The notes under the pieces: model-generated
What the model was told of the DNA's origin: nothing
What the model saw: the letters and a program-made list of their open reading frames with translations, nothing else
Databases searched by the model: none
From: Bacteroidota bacterium
GTDB taxonomy: Bacteria; Bacteroidota; Bacteroidia; Bacteroidales; VadinHA17
DNA length: 11,842 nt
Assembly: GCA_030611395.1 (NCBI GenBank)
Contig: JAUWPX010000015.1
Coordinates: forward strand, 1 to 11,842
Direction of reading: 5' to 3'
Program-made: the position numbers and the translations under genes
Shown: positions 1-7,631 of the stretch, piece after piece
Numbering within the stretch: the first letter of the stretch is position 1
How the letters are laid out: the number at the start of each line of letters is the position of its first letter

Positions 1-1
1 G

Positions 2-2338
2 TGGCAGGTAATTGAGACAGGGTTAAAAAATCTTCAGGGGAAAGGAATAGTAAATTCAATCAGTCTGAAAGAAGGAGAGCAAGTATTTATTAATCAGTCA
101 CAAATAATCAGAAATTACGGAGCAACCGTGGTGGTGATGGCATTTGATGAAAACGGAAAGGCTTCTAATTTTGAAGATAAGATAAAAATATGCCACCGCG
201 CATATGAAATCTTAACAAAACAAGTAGCATTTCCTCCCGAAGATATTATTTTCGATCCCAATATACTTACAATAGGAACAGGTATTGAGGAACATAATAA
301 TTATGCTGTTGATTTTTTCAGGGCTACACGCTGGATCAAGGGGAATCTCCACCATTCAAAGGTGAGTGGAGGAATAAGCAATTTGTCATTTAGTTTCAGA
401 GGCAATCAAATTATCAGGGAAGCTATGCATTCTGCTTTTCTTTATCATGCCGTAAAAGCCGGTCTTGATATGGGGATTGGTAATGCAGGAATGCTTACGA
501 TATATGATGAAATTCCGGCAGATCTGTTGGAGCGGGTAGAGGATATTATTTTCAACCGGCGCCCTGATGCTACCGAAAGACTTATTGAATTTGCAGGGAA
601 AAATACAACAAAGACCGGTCAGATAGAAAAGAAAAAAGAAGTATGGAGAGAAGAGCCGGTCGAAGAGCGATTGATCTATGCTCTGGTTCATGGTATTACT
701 GAATATTTAAAGGATGATGTAGATGAAGCTCTAAAACAGTATTCCTCGGCAATTGATATTATTGAGGGTCCTTTGATGCGTGGGATTAGCCGTGTAGGAG
801 ATCTTTTTGGGTCGGGAAAAATGTTTCTGCCACAGGTAGTTAAAAGTGCCCGTGTTATGAAAGTGGCTACAGAATTACTTGAACCATTTATAGTATTTGA
901 TGAACCGGGAAAAGCAAAGGGATTGAATAAATCAGGGAAGATCCTTTTAGCCACTGTGAAAGGGGATGTGCATGATATTGGAAAGAATATTGTAGGGGTT
1001 GTTCTGGGTTGTAATAACTATGAAGTGCTTGATATCGGTGTGATGAAAACCGTTGAGAGTATTATTGAAGAAGCAAAAAAGAACCAGGTGGATATTATAG
1101 GTGTCAGCGGATTAATTACCCCATCATTGGGTGAGATGGTTCATCTGGCAAAGGAGTTTGAAAGAGCAGGGCTAAATATTCCATTGTTAGTAGGTGGTGC
1201 AACCACTTCAAAAATGTTTACCGCGGTTAAACTTGATCCTGAATATTCGGCAGGAGTGATACATGTACAAGATGCTTCACGTAGTGCAGAGATTGTAAAT
1301 AAATTGATCTCTAAAACAAAAAGAACCGGCTTTTTGAAGGATGTTCGTGCTGATTATGCCCGGTTAAGGGAGATACGAAGAAAAGTTCAGCACAAATATA
1401 TTAGTCTGAAGGATGCACGAAAAAAACGATTCCGGATCAGTTGGTCTGAAAAAGAGACCTATGCTCCAAAAAACCCCGGAATTCACCTGTTCAAAAAATA
1501 TTCACTCGGGGAGATCAGACCATATATTGACTGGACATATTTTTTTCATGCCTGGGAACTTAAGGGGAAATTCCCGGAGATACTGGATCATCCTGAGAGG
1601 GGAATGGAAAGCCGTAAACTTTATAAAGATGCTCAGGAGTTTCTGGATCGTATTATACATGAGGAAATTCTTGATGCCCGGGCTGTATTTGCTGTTTTCC
1701 CGGCAAATGCAAGAGGCGATGATATTGAAGTTTATGCTGATGAAAAACGGGAACGGGTATTAACGGTTTTAAATATGCTCCGGTCGCAATCAGAAAAAAC
1801 CAACACCGGGGATAACCGTTCCCTGGCTGATTATATTGCCCCGGTAGAATCGGGGATACCTGATTATATTGGTGTTTTTGCTGTATCAGCAGGATTTGGA
1901 GTGGATAAATGGGTTGCCGGGCTTGGAAAGCAGAACGATGATTATCAAATTATAATGCTTAAAACTCTGGCTGACAGGTTAGCTGAAGCGTTAACCGAGC
2001 GTATGCATCAGCGGGTAAGAAATGAGTTTTGGGGATTTAGTAAAGATCAGGGTTTATCAATTAATGATCTTTTTAGGGAAAAATACCAGGGTATTCGTCC
2101 TGCATATGGATACTCATCCTGTCCTGATCATTCTGAAAAGGATAAAATTTTCAAATTATTGAATGTGAAAAAAAATATTGGGATAACTATTACGGAAAAT
2201 TTCATGATGGTACCGGCTGCATCGGTAAGCGGACTGATCTTCGCGCATCCACAAGCATCATATTTTGATGTTGGAAAAATACAGGAGGATCAGAGGAGGG
2301 AATATGGACGGAGAAGAAAATTAAAAATTAAAAATTAA
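2..2338 (+). CDS. metH: Cobalamin-dependent methionine synthase, 5'-truncated by window edge
   Basis: Transfers the methyl group of 5-methyltetrahydrofolate through cobalamin to homocysteine, in the cytoplasm. The frame is open from base 2, so the gene starts upstream; about 778 residues are visible, against roughly 1200 for the family. The homocysteine domain and the start of the pterin domain are missing. Visible in order: the rest of the pterin-binding domain (NSISLKEGE, VVMAFDE), the helical cobalamin cap (about 660-900), the cobalamin domain with the DxHxxG motif DVHDIG at 965-982, whose His ligates cobalt, plus SGLITPS and VGGATTS, and the AdoMet reactivation domain with YIDWTYFF, ERMHQRVRNEFWGF and RPAYGYSSCPD (2096-2128). 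In other MetHs that last motif is usually RPAPGYPACPD. The protein ends REYGRRRKLKIKN: the last six residues come from a 7-base tandem repeat, and the usual tail after the 'ARRKG' position is absent. metF follows and supplies the methyl donor. Confidence 0.97.
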   Translation, partial: WQVIETGLKNLQGKGIVNSISLKEGEQVFINQSQIIRNYGATVVVMAFDENGKASNFEDKIKICHRAYEILTKQVAFPPEDIIFDPNILTIGTGIEEHNNYAVDFFRATRWIKGNLHHSKVSGGISNLSFSFRGNQIIREAMHSAFLYHAVKAGLDMGIGNAGMLTIYDEIPADLLERVEDIIFNRRPDATERLIEFAGKNTTKTGQIEKKKEVWREEPVEERLIYALVHGITEYLKDDVDEALKQYSSAIDIIEGPLMRGISRVGDLFGSGKMFLPQVVKSARVMKVATELLEPFIVFDEPGKAKGLNKSGKILLATVKGDVHDIGKNIVGVVLGCNNYEVLDIGVMKTVESIIEEAKKNQVDIIGVSGLITPSLGEMVHLAKEFERAGLNIPLLVGGATTSKMFTAVKLDPEYSAGVIHVQDASRSAEIVNKLISKTKRTGFLKDVRADYARLREIRRKVQHKYISLKDARKKRFRISWSEKETYAPKNPGIHLFKKYSLGEIRPYIDWTYFFHAWELKGKFPEILDHPERGMESRKLYKDAQEFLDRIIHEEILDARAVFAVFPANARGDDIEVYADEKRERVLTVLNMLRSQSEKTNTGDNRSLADYIAPVESGIPDYIGVFAVSAGFGVDKWVAGLGKQNDDYQIIMLKTLADRLAEALTERMHQRVRNEFWGFSKDQGLSINDLFREKYQGIRPAYGYSSCPDHSEKDKIFKLLNVKKNIGITITENFMMVPAASVSGLIFAHPQASYFDVGKIQEDQRREYGRRRKLKIKN

Positions 2339-2343
2339 AAATT
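2321..2343 (+). repeat. 7-base tandem repeat (TTAAAAA x3) across the metH stop codon
   Basis: Three exact copies of TTAAAAA occupy 2321-2341, followed by TT. The metH stop TAA (2336-2338) lies inside the third copy, and the repeat encodes the MetH C-terminal residues KLKIKN. It is one of several short tandem arrays found at gene ends in this window. Confidence 0.9.
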
Positions 2344-2361
2344 GAAGAAGGAATATGAAGT

Positions 2362-2456
2362 AACCAGTAACAGTTGGCAGAAACCCGCCAAGCGGTTTGA
2401 AACCGCTAGGCGGATTGGCAGTCAGGAGTCCACAGTTAACCAGTGACCAGTAACAA
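2362..2456. repeat. Composite spacer: ACCAGTAACA direct repeats and TTGGCAG repeats flanking a palindrome
   Basis: The metH-metF spacer is layered. ACCAGTAACA occurs near 2363-2372 and again near 2446-2455, with a further partial copy (ACCAGTGACC) just before the second. Inside these, TTGGCAG occurs at 2374-2380 and 2415-2421, flanking the palindrome at 2385-2413. No reading frame or promoter is evident here. The arrangement looks like a small non-coding element rather than random spacer, but it could also be accumulated slippage repeats. Confidence 0.6.
2385..2413. repeat. 29-base near-perfect palindrome (REP-like hairpin)
   Basis: The arms are CCGCC-A-AGCGGTTT and AAACCGCT-A-GGCGG around one central G (2399). 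Thirteen of fourteen positions pair, the exception being an A-A mismatch, so the RNA or single-stranded DNA would form a GC-rich hairpin. No T-run follows, so it is not a typical intrinsic terminator. Its position between metH and metF could attenuate or stabilise a joint transcript (inference). Confidence 0.75.
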
Positions 2457-2470
2457 TTTATACAAACATT

Positions 2471-3424
2471 ATGACTAAAAAGATTATTGACATACTGAAG
2501 AACACAAAAAAAACATTGTTTTCATTTGAGTTATTACCTCCGTTAAAGGGTAACAGCATTGAAAGCATATATCAGACAATCGATCCATTGATGGAATTTA
2601 ATCCTTTGTATGTAAACGTCACGTATCATCAGGAGGAGGTTGTATATAAAAAGCGGAAGGATCAACTACTGGAAAAAACGGTAGTAAGGAAACGCCCGGG
2701 TACAGTAGCTATATCTGCAGCAATTAAATATAAGTATAAAGTCAAGGTGATCCCTCATATTATTTGTGGTGGTTTTACCAGGGAAGAGACTGAGTATGCA
2801 TTGATTGATCTCAATTTTCTTGGAGTAGACAACATATTGGTGGTCAGGGGTGATCCGGCACCGGAACAGAAAAATTTCATTCCTGAACCGGACGGACATT
2901 CAAATGCATTAGGATTGGTAAAACAGATAGCAAATTTAAACCGGGGGAAGTATCTGGATGAAGGAAATATGACTGCCACAGATTTTGCGATAGGAGTAGC
3001 CGGTTATCCGGAAAAGCACCCCGAGTCTCCCAACCGGGATTCTGACTTTTATTTTCTGAAGAAAAAGGTTGAAGCAGGAGCTGATTTTATAGTTACCCAG
3101 ATGTTTTTTGATAACAAAAATTTCTTTGAATTTGTCAGACAATGCAGAAACAGGGGAATTGATGTGCCTGTTATACCGGGCATTAAACCACTTGTTACGA
3201 AAAATCACCTGAATTATTTGCCAAGAACTTTTGGGATTGATCTTCCGGAATCCCTGGTAAAGGAGGTATTGAAATGTAAAACCCCGGAGGCAGTAAAACA
3301 GGTTGGCATTGAGTGGGCTATTGAGCAGAGTCGCGAATTAATTGAATTTGGTGTTCCTGTAGTGCACTATTTTACACTGGGTAAGGCGGGTAGTATTCAG
3401 GATGTTGCGAAGGCGGTATTCTAA
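2471..3424 (+). CDS. metF: 5,10-methylenetetrahydrofolate reductase
   Basis: A cytoplasmic flavoenzyme that reduces 5,10-methylene-THF to 5-methyl-THF, the methyl donor of MetH. The 317 residues match the usual length of bacterial MetF (about 290-320) and form one FAD-binding TIM barrel. Visible family landmarks are FSFELLPP with the catalytic Glu at E20, VVRGDPAP with D128, VAGYPEKHPE (176-185), VTQMFFD with Q210, and PVIPGIKP near 233-240. These correspond to E. coli Glu28, Asp120 and Gln183. The ATG at 2471 is chosen because the protein begins directly at the family N-terminus; no Shine-Dalgarno is seen, as is common in Bacteroidota. It lies 132 bases after metH on the same strand, so the pair forms the methyl branch of methionine synthesis. 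Co-transcription is plausible but a hairpin lies between them. Confidence 0.97.
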   Translation: MTKKIIDILKNTKKTLFSFELLPPLKGNSIESIYQTIDPLMEFNPLYVNVTYHQEEVVYKKRKDQLLEKTVVRKRPGTVAISAAIKYKYKVKVIPHIICGGFTREETEYALIDLNFLGVDNILVVRGDPAPEQKNFIPEPDGHSNALGLVKQIANLNRGKYLDEGNMTATDFAIGVAGYPEKHPESPNRDSDFYFLKKKVEAGADFIVTQMFFDNKNFFEFVRQCRNRGIDVPVIPGIKPLVTKNHLNYLPRTFGIDLPESLVKEVLKCKTPEAVKQVGIEWAIEQSRELIEFGVPVVHYFTLGKAGSIQDVAKAVF

Positions 3425-3451
3425 GAGCGAAAAAATTATTGTTTTATTTCC

Positions 3452-3459
3452 TTACTTTG
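3452..3459 (+). promoter_or_regulatory. Probable -7 box upstream of rnr
   Basis: TTACTTTG matches the Bacteroidota -7 consensus TAnnTTTG at all fixed positions but one. It lies 21 bases before the ATG at 3481, a suitable distance for a short leader. I find no TTG about 19 bases upstream, so support is partial. Its position favours 3481 over TTG 3570 as the start. Confidence 0.4.
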
Positions 3460-3480
3460 AGAGTTTATTAAATAACAAAT

Positions 3481-3579
3481 ATGAAGAAAAAGAGTCTTAC
3501 TAACCGGATAACCGGAATTATCTCGAACAATCCGAATCAATCATACAATTATAACAGATTGCAAAAAGGTTGGGGATAA
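3481..3579 (+). other. N-terminal fragment of RNase R in a displaced frame
   Basis: This 32-codon frame starts at ATG 3481 and ends at TAA 3577. Its sequence (basic start, then ITGIISNNPNQSYNYNRLQK) has the pattern of the first helices of the RNase R winged-helix domain and joins in sense to the main rnr frame after a one-base correction. The rnr frame itself is closed upstream by TAA at 3552, so the two pieces overlap only between 3555 and 3576. It is read as part of rnr, not as a separate small gene. Confidence 0.8.
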
Positions 3580-5588
3580 AAGACTCCCCTACAAAAAAAC
3601 TTATAAACGAAATTTTAAGTGAATTAAAAGCTGGTAAGCTACTGGAAGAGGTACATACAGGCAAGTATAGATTTAAATCAAAAGGTGGTTATATAATTGG
3701 CAAAGTAGATCTTACAGCACATGGTTCGGCATATATAGTGTCTGATGATACGGAGGAGGATGCTTTTGTATCCCAGGCAAATTTGAAACATGCTCTACAG
3801 GGTGACAGGGTGAAAGTATTTTTGTTTGCAAGACGAAAATCCCGCCGGCTTGAAGGGGAAATTGTTGAAATTATTGAACGTGCCAGGACAAAATTTGTCG
3901 GGATTGTAGAGGTATCAAAAAATTTTGCATTTCTGATACCTGAACACAGGCAAATGCCTTATGATATTTTTATTTCAAAAGATAAACTAAAGGGTGCAAA
4001 AACCGGACAAAAAGCTATTGCACGAATTGTTGACTGGCCGGACAAGGTTAAAAATCCTTTTGGTGAAATTGTTGATGTGCTGGGTATGCCCGGGGAACAT
4101 GAGGTGGAAATGCATGCAATACTGGCAGAGTTTGAGTTGCCCTATAAATTTGATGATGAAGTAAATAATGCTGCCGGGAAAGTTGCGGACCATATCCCAA
4201 AGGAGGAATATCAACGAAGAAGAGATTTCAGAAAAACCCTGACTTTTACCATTGATCCGGAGGATGCAAAAGATTTTGATGATGCATTGTCTTTACGGAA
4301 GCTACCCGGAGGCAATTGGGAAGTAGGGATACATATTGCAGATGTCACTTTTTATGTTGAACCACGCACTATCCTGGATAATGAGGCAAGGCAAAGAGGA
4401 ACATCTGTTTACCTGGTTGACAGGGTTATTCCTATGCTTCCTGAAAAACTGTCAAATAAAGTTTGTTCCCTGAGACCTGATGAAGATAAACTTTGCTTCT
4501 CGGCAGTATTTGAGATGGATGAGCAGGGGATTGTGAAAAAAGAATGGTTCGGAAAAACTGTGATACGATCGCAGCGAAGGTTTACATATAGTGAGGCTCA
4601 GCAAGTTATTGAAACAGGGAAAGGGGATTTAAGCAGTGAGATACAACAATTAAATAAGCTGGCTCAGAAACTGCGTGAAAAAAGATACAGGAAAGGTTCG
4701 CTGTATTTTGAAAGAGTTGAGGTGAAATTTGATATTGATGAAAAAGGAACTCCTTTGGGAGTGTTTTTTAAAGAGCAGAAAGAATCAAATCAGCTTATCG
4801 AAGAATTTATGTTGCTTGCCAACAGAAGAGTTGCCGAATATATATCTAAACGGTCGGGAAAAACCCCTAAAACCTTCGTTTACCGGATCCATGATAAACC
4901 TAAGCAGGAAAAGCTTGAGTCATTTTCAAATATCCTGAAACGATTCGGGCATAAAATTGATACTACTTCACAAAAAAATTTATCCCTCTCAATGAACCGT
5001 TTGTTAAAATCCGTTCAGGGGAAAAGAGAACAAAATCTGGTTGAGACACTTGCATTACGCTCAATGGCTAAAGCGGTTTATTCAACACATAATATTGGTC
5101 ATTATGGATTAGCATTTGATTATTATACTCATTTTACCTCGCCTATTCGCCGGTATCCTGATATGATGGTGCACCGGTTACTGGAGGCGTATCTGAAAAG
5201 CTTACCGTCAAAAAGCGAGGATAAATATGAAAACTTATGCAAACATGCCTCAGAAATGGAACGCAAAGCAGTGGATGCAGAACGTGCATCAATTAAGTAT
5301 AAACAGGTTGAGTTTTTGAAAGATAAAATTGGGGAAAAATTTGACGGAATTATTACAGGGGTAGTAGATTGGGGGTTATATGTTGAGATTATTGAAAATA
5401 AGTGTGAAGGACTTATTCCTATCAGGGAACTTGATGATGATTTTTATGAATTTGATGAAGAGAATTACAGGCTTATTGGCAGACAATCAAGGAATCAATA
5501 TCAACTGGGTGATCCTGTTAAAGTAGAAATATTATCTGCAAACCTTGCAAGGAAGCAGGTTGATTTGGGACTGGAGAAGAAAAGATGA
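3481..5588 (+). CDS. rnr: Ribonuclease R, with an apparent frame break near the 5' end
   Basis: A processive 3'-5' exoribonuclease that degrades structured RNA in the cytoplasm. The main open frame (672 codons from TTG 3570) holds the cold-shock-like OB domains (GGYIIGKVDLTAHGSAY onward), the RNB catalytic domain with IDPEDAKDFDDA (D229, D235, D237, D238 counted from the TTG) binding the metal ions, the RNB signature around HFTSPIRRYPDMMVHRLL (about residues 521-540), and a C-terminal S1 domain. The expected N-terminal winged helix is split. ATG 3481 encodes MKKKSLTNRITGIISNNPNQ and then SYNYNRLQK before stopping at TAA 3577, while the homologous continuation LGIKDSPTKKLINEIL lies in the -1 frame. 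One added A in the A5 run (3563-3567) gives QKRLGIKD and about 702 residues, normal for the family. TTG 3570 has no ribosome site or start of its own. Either the gene is mutated or the base call is wrong. Confidence 0.93.
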
Positions 5589-5594
5589 GGGAAG

Positions 5595-5708
5595 AAGGCA
5601 GAAGGCAGAGGGCGGAGGGAAGAAGGAACGATAGAACGACGGAACGATAGAACGAAGGAACGATGAAGAAGGCAGAAGGCGGAAGGCGGAAGGCGGAGGG
5701 CAGAAGGG
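5595..5708 (+). repeat. Heptamer-octamer-heptamer purine-rich tandem array after rnr
   Basis: Directly after the rnr stop there are three related arrays. Heptamers AAGGCAG/AGGGCGG run from 5595 to about 5622. Five exactly phased octamers GAACGANN fill 5626-5665. Heptamers AAGGCAG, AAGGCGG x3 and AGGGCAG fill 5669-5703. The plus strand is nearly all G and A with isolated C or T. This is the bulk of the 151-base rnr-tetR spacer. The minus strand is open but gives only low-complexity PPSAF/LLPS peptides, so it is not treated as coding. Confidence 0.93.
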
Positions 5709-5739
5709 AAGAGGGGGAGTTGATGGATTAATAAATAGC

Positions 5740-6324
5740 ATGATGATAGATAAAGAAAAAATAAAGAGAAAAATTATAATTGATGCAGGTGATATTTTCA
5801 GCCGGTTTGGGTTTAGAAAAACCACCATGTCTGATATTGCCGGGAAGACAGGTATGGGGAAGAGTTCTCTGTATTATTATTTTAACAGCAAAGAAGAAGT
5901 TTTTGAACAGGTAGTAATTTATGAGGCTGATATATTAATAGATGAACTGACTAAAGCACTGGAAAAAAGCAGTGGAGCAAAAGAAAAATTAAAGAGTTAC
6001 ATATCAGTGCGGATGCAGGTACTCAATAAGCTTTCTAATTATTACAATGCTGTTTTTAGTGATGAACTTAGTCATTTTGATTTTATTGAAAAAGTGAGGG
6101 AGCGCTACAATAAGCAGGAAATTCAGACCATTCAAAGGATACTTAATAGAGGAATTGAGCAGGGACAATTCGGGATTGAGAATACCGAACTGGCAGCAAT
6201 TGCAATTTTTACAGCAATGAAAGGGCTTGAGATCCCATTGTTCTGGCACAAAGTGTCTGACGACCTGGAAATAAGGATGGAAAATATGTTGAATATTCTT
6301 TTTTATGGAATTGTTAAGAAGTAA
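5740..6324 (+). CDS. TetR/AcrR-family transcriptional regulator
   Basis: A one-component DNA-binding regulator, usually a dimeric repressor released by a small ligand. The 194 residues are typical of the family. The N-terminal helix-turn-helix spans about residues 9-55 and shows the conserved pattern FGFRKTTMSDIAGKTGMGKSSLYYYFNSKEE in three parts: the F-G-xx-x-TT loop, the DIA-xx-x-G turn and the SSLYYYF recognition helix. The C-terminal helical ligand and dimer domain (about 60-194) is divergent and gives no ligand prediction. Two adjacent ATGs (5740 and 5743) are possible starts; no Shine-Dalgarno or clear promoter is visible. The usual partner of such a gene, an efflux pump or enzyme, is not beside it: upstream is rnr and downstream is a YtfJ-like protein in the same direction after 68 bases. 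Target unknown. Confidence 0.93.
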   Translation: MMIDKEKIKRKIIIDAGDIFSRFGFRKTTMSDIAGKTGMGKSSLYYYFNSKEEVFEQVVIYEADILIDELTKALEKSSGAKEKLKSYISVRMQVLNKLSNYYNAVFSDELSHFDFIEKVRERYNKQEIQTIQRILNRGIEQGQFGIENTELAAIAIFTAMKGLEIPLFWHKVSDDLEIRMENMLNILFYGIVKK

Positions 6325-6392
6325 ATAATCACTTTAATTTATATTTTTATCTTTACTCAAATTTATAAAATCATTCACTAATTTAAACTCCT

Positions 6393-6935
6393 ATGAAGAA
6401 TCGATCATTTCCTGTAATTGTACTTTTTTTCCTGATTATTTCACCATTTGTAATAGCACAGAAAATTGATATTCAGGTTGGCACTAAAGCAACTGAATGG
6501 GAATTTATGGATGCGGACAAAAATCCTTTCACCATGGATACATGGAAGGGCATGGTTTTGCAGATCAATTATGTTGATCCTGATGAATCTGACCTGAATG
6601 ATGAATTCAATGACCTCGTAAAGATAGCCATTGATGTTGACAGTATTATCTCCAGGGACGATTTTAAAGGTTTTGGTATTGTTGATTGTGCTGCTACATG
6701 GAAACCGGATTTTTTAATTCGTACTATTGCCGGAAAAAAAGCAAAGAAATTTGAAACAACCATACTTTTCGATTATGATGCCGTACTGCGTAACCAATGG
6801 AATCTGGCAAAGGACAGCTATAATGTAATAATCCTGGATAAAAACAAAATATGCAGGGCTATTTTCAGGGGTAAAATTTCAACTTCAGAAAACCAGGAAA
6901 TTATTGATCTGATCGTTAAACTAACTAAGGAATAG
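6393..6935 (+). CDS. YtfJ-like secreted thioredoxin-fold protein
   Basis: Function is unknown for this family, which takes its name from E. coli periplasmic YtfJ. The 180 residues begin with a signal peptide: MKNRS, a hydrophobic run PVIVLFFLIISPFVIA, and a likely cleavage after A22 (VIA|QK). The mature part has a thioredoxin-like layout: VGTKATEWEF, TWKGMVLQINYVDP, then a strand DFKGFGIVDCAATW, the segment ETTILFDYDAVLRNQWNLA, and VIILDKNKICRAIFRGKIS, closing with a helix. The W-x-L-x(3)-SYNVIILDK stretch resembles YtfJ closely. There is no CxxC pair, only two isolated cysteines (in VDCAATW and KICRAIF), so disulfide exchange is unlikely. It may follow tetR in one transcript, but an AT-rich 68-base gap could hold its own promoter. 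It converges with lspA, and an octamer repeat starts at its stop codon. Confidence 0.75.
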   Translation: MKNRSFPVIVLFFLIISPFVIAQKIDIQVGTKATEWEFMDADKNPFTMDTWKGMVLQINYVDPDESDLNDEFNDLVKIAIDVDSIISRDDFKGFGIVDCAATWKPDFLIRTIAGKKAKKFETTILFDYDAVLRNQWNLAKDSYNVIILDKNKICRAIFRGKISTSENQEIIDLIVKLTKE

Positions 6936-6993
6936 AAGTTAAGAAGAAGTTGAGAAGTTGAGAAGTTGAAAAGTTGAAAAGTTGAGAAGTTAA
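6935..6993 (+). repeat. Octamer tandem repeat (GAAGTTGA) starting at the ytfJ-like stop codon
   Basis: One GAAGTTAA unit (6935-6942) begins on the last base of the TAG stop. After a 3-base GAA come six phased octamers: GAAGTTGA x3, AAAGTTGA x2 and GAAGTTAA (6946-6993). The array ends five bases before the lspA stop codon, so it fills nearly all of the convergent spacer. I see no hairpin followed by a T-run that would act as a terminator. Confidence 0.93.
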
Positions 6994-6997
6994 GAGC

Positions 6998-7600
6998 TTA
7001 TTTCTTGAAAAATCGTTTTTGAAAAATCAGGATAAGTGTCACTCCAACGGTGATAGATGAGTCTGCAATATTAAATACGGGGCGGAAGAAAATAAAATTA
7101 TCACCACCACGGAATGGTATCCAGTCGGGGAAGGTGCCTTTTAATACCGGGAAATAAAACATATCAACAACCTGGCCATGCAGGAATGAAGAATATCCGC
7201 CTTCTGCAGGAAACATGCTGGCAACATGATAATAGCTATTTGAAAAAATCATGCCATAAAAAGCGCTGTCAATAATATTACCCAATGCCCCTGCCATTAT
7301 TACGGAAATGGTAATAATAAGTCCGGTTGATGCTTTCTGTTTTATCAGATGTATAAGATACCATCCAATACCCACCACTGCTCCAATACGGAAAAGACTC
7401 AGGATTATTTTGCCAAATTTGCCGGCAATCTCCATGCCGAATGCCATCCCATTATTTTCAATAAAATGAATAATAAACCAGTTTCCCAGAATATGATATT
7501 CCTGACCAAGGAACATATTGGTTTTAACCCATATTTTCAACGCCTGATCAAGTATAATGATCAGTAGTATAAGCAGGATAGATTTCTTTGCGATAGTCAT
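6998..7600 (-). CDS. lspA: Lipoprotein signal peptidase (signal peptidase II)
   Basis: An inner-membrane aspartic protease that removes signal peptides from diacylglyceryl-modified prolipoproteins. The 200 residues carry four hydrophobic segments (about 7-24, 65-86, 92-110, 181-195). Conserved boxes are ILDQALK with D18, ENNGMAFG (48-55), AGALGNIID (103-111), QVVDMFYF with D146, and FRPVFNIADSSI with D180; D146 and D180 match the catalytic pair of the family. About 33 residues separate the two aspartates, against 19 in proteobacterial LspA; a longer loop is, from memory, usual in Bacteroidota. The C-terminus is basic (QKRFFKK). It starts 31 bases downstream of dksA on the same strand, with no promoter in the gap, so it is probably transcribed with dksA. 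Confidence 0.97.
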   Translation of the reverse strand: MTIAKKSILLILLIIILDQALKIWVKTNMFLGQEYHILGNWFIIHFIENNGMAFGMEIAGKFGKIILSLFRIGAVVGIGWYLIHLIKQKASTGLIITISVIMAGALGNIIDSAFYGMIFSNSYYHVASMFPAEGGYSSFLHGQVVDMFYFPVLKGTFPDWIPFRGGDNFIFFRPVFNIADSSITVGVTLILIFQKRFFKK

Positions 7601-7631
7601 TGGCAGTTATTACACACGATATTACCGGCTT

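Noticed and set aside
2385..2413. Intrinsic terminator after metH
   Set aside because: The hairpin is strong but the bases that follow (ATTGGCAGTC) contain no T-run.
3559..3577. Programmed -1 ribosomal frameshift in rnr
   Set aside because: The in-phase codons are TTG CAA AAA GGT. The P-site tRNA would have to re-pair CAA to GCA, so no X-XXY-YYZ heptamer is in phase, and no downstream hairpin is obvious. A simple indel or sequencing error is more likely.
5532..5828. 98-codon open frame on the minus strand across the rnr-tetR spacer
   Set aside because: It is the complement of the purine-rich tandem array and gives only repeated PPSAF/LLPS peptides. It overlaps the ends of both real genes and has no homologous domain.
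6325..6392. Promoter TATCTTTA before the ytfJ-like gene
   Set aside because: Seven of eight positions match in a very AT-rich stretch, and there is no TTG at the proper distance, so chance is a sufficient explanation.
7005..7028. TTGAAAAATC repeated at a 14-base step in the end of lspA
   Set aside because: Lies within the lspA coding sequence and encodes a basic QKRFFKK tail. Two copies of an AT-rich decamer are easily explained by the protein sequence.
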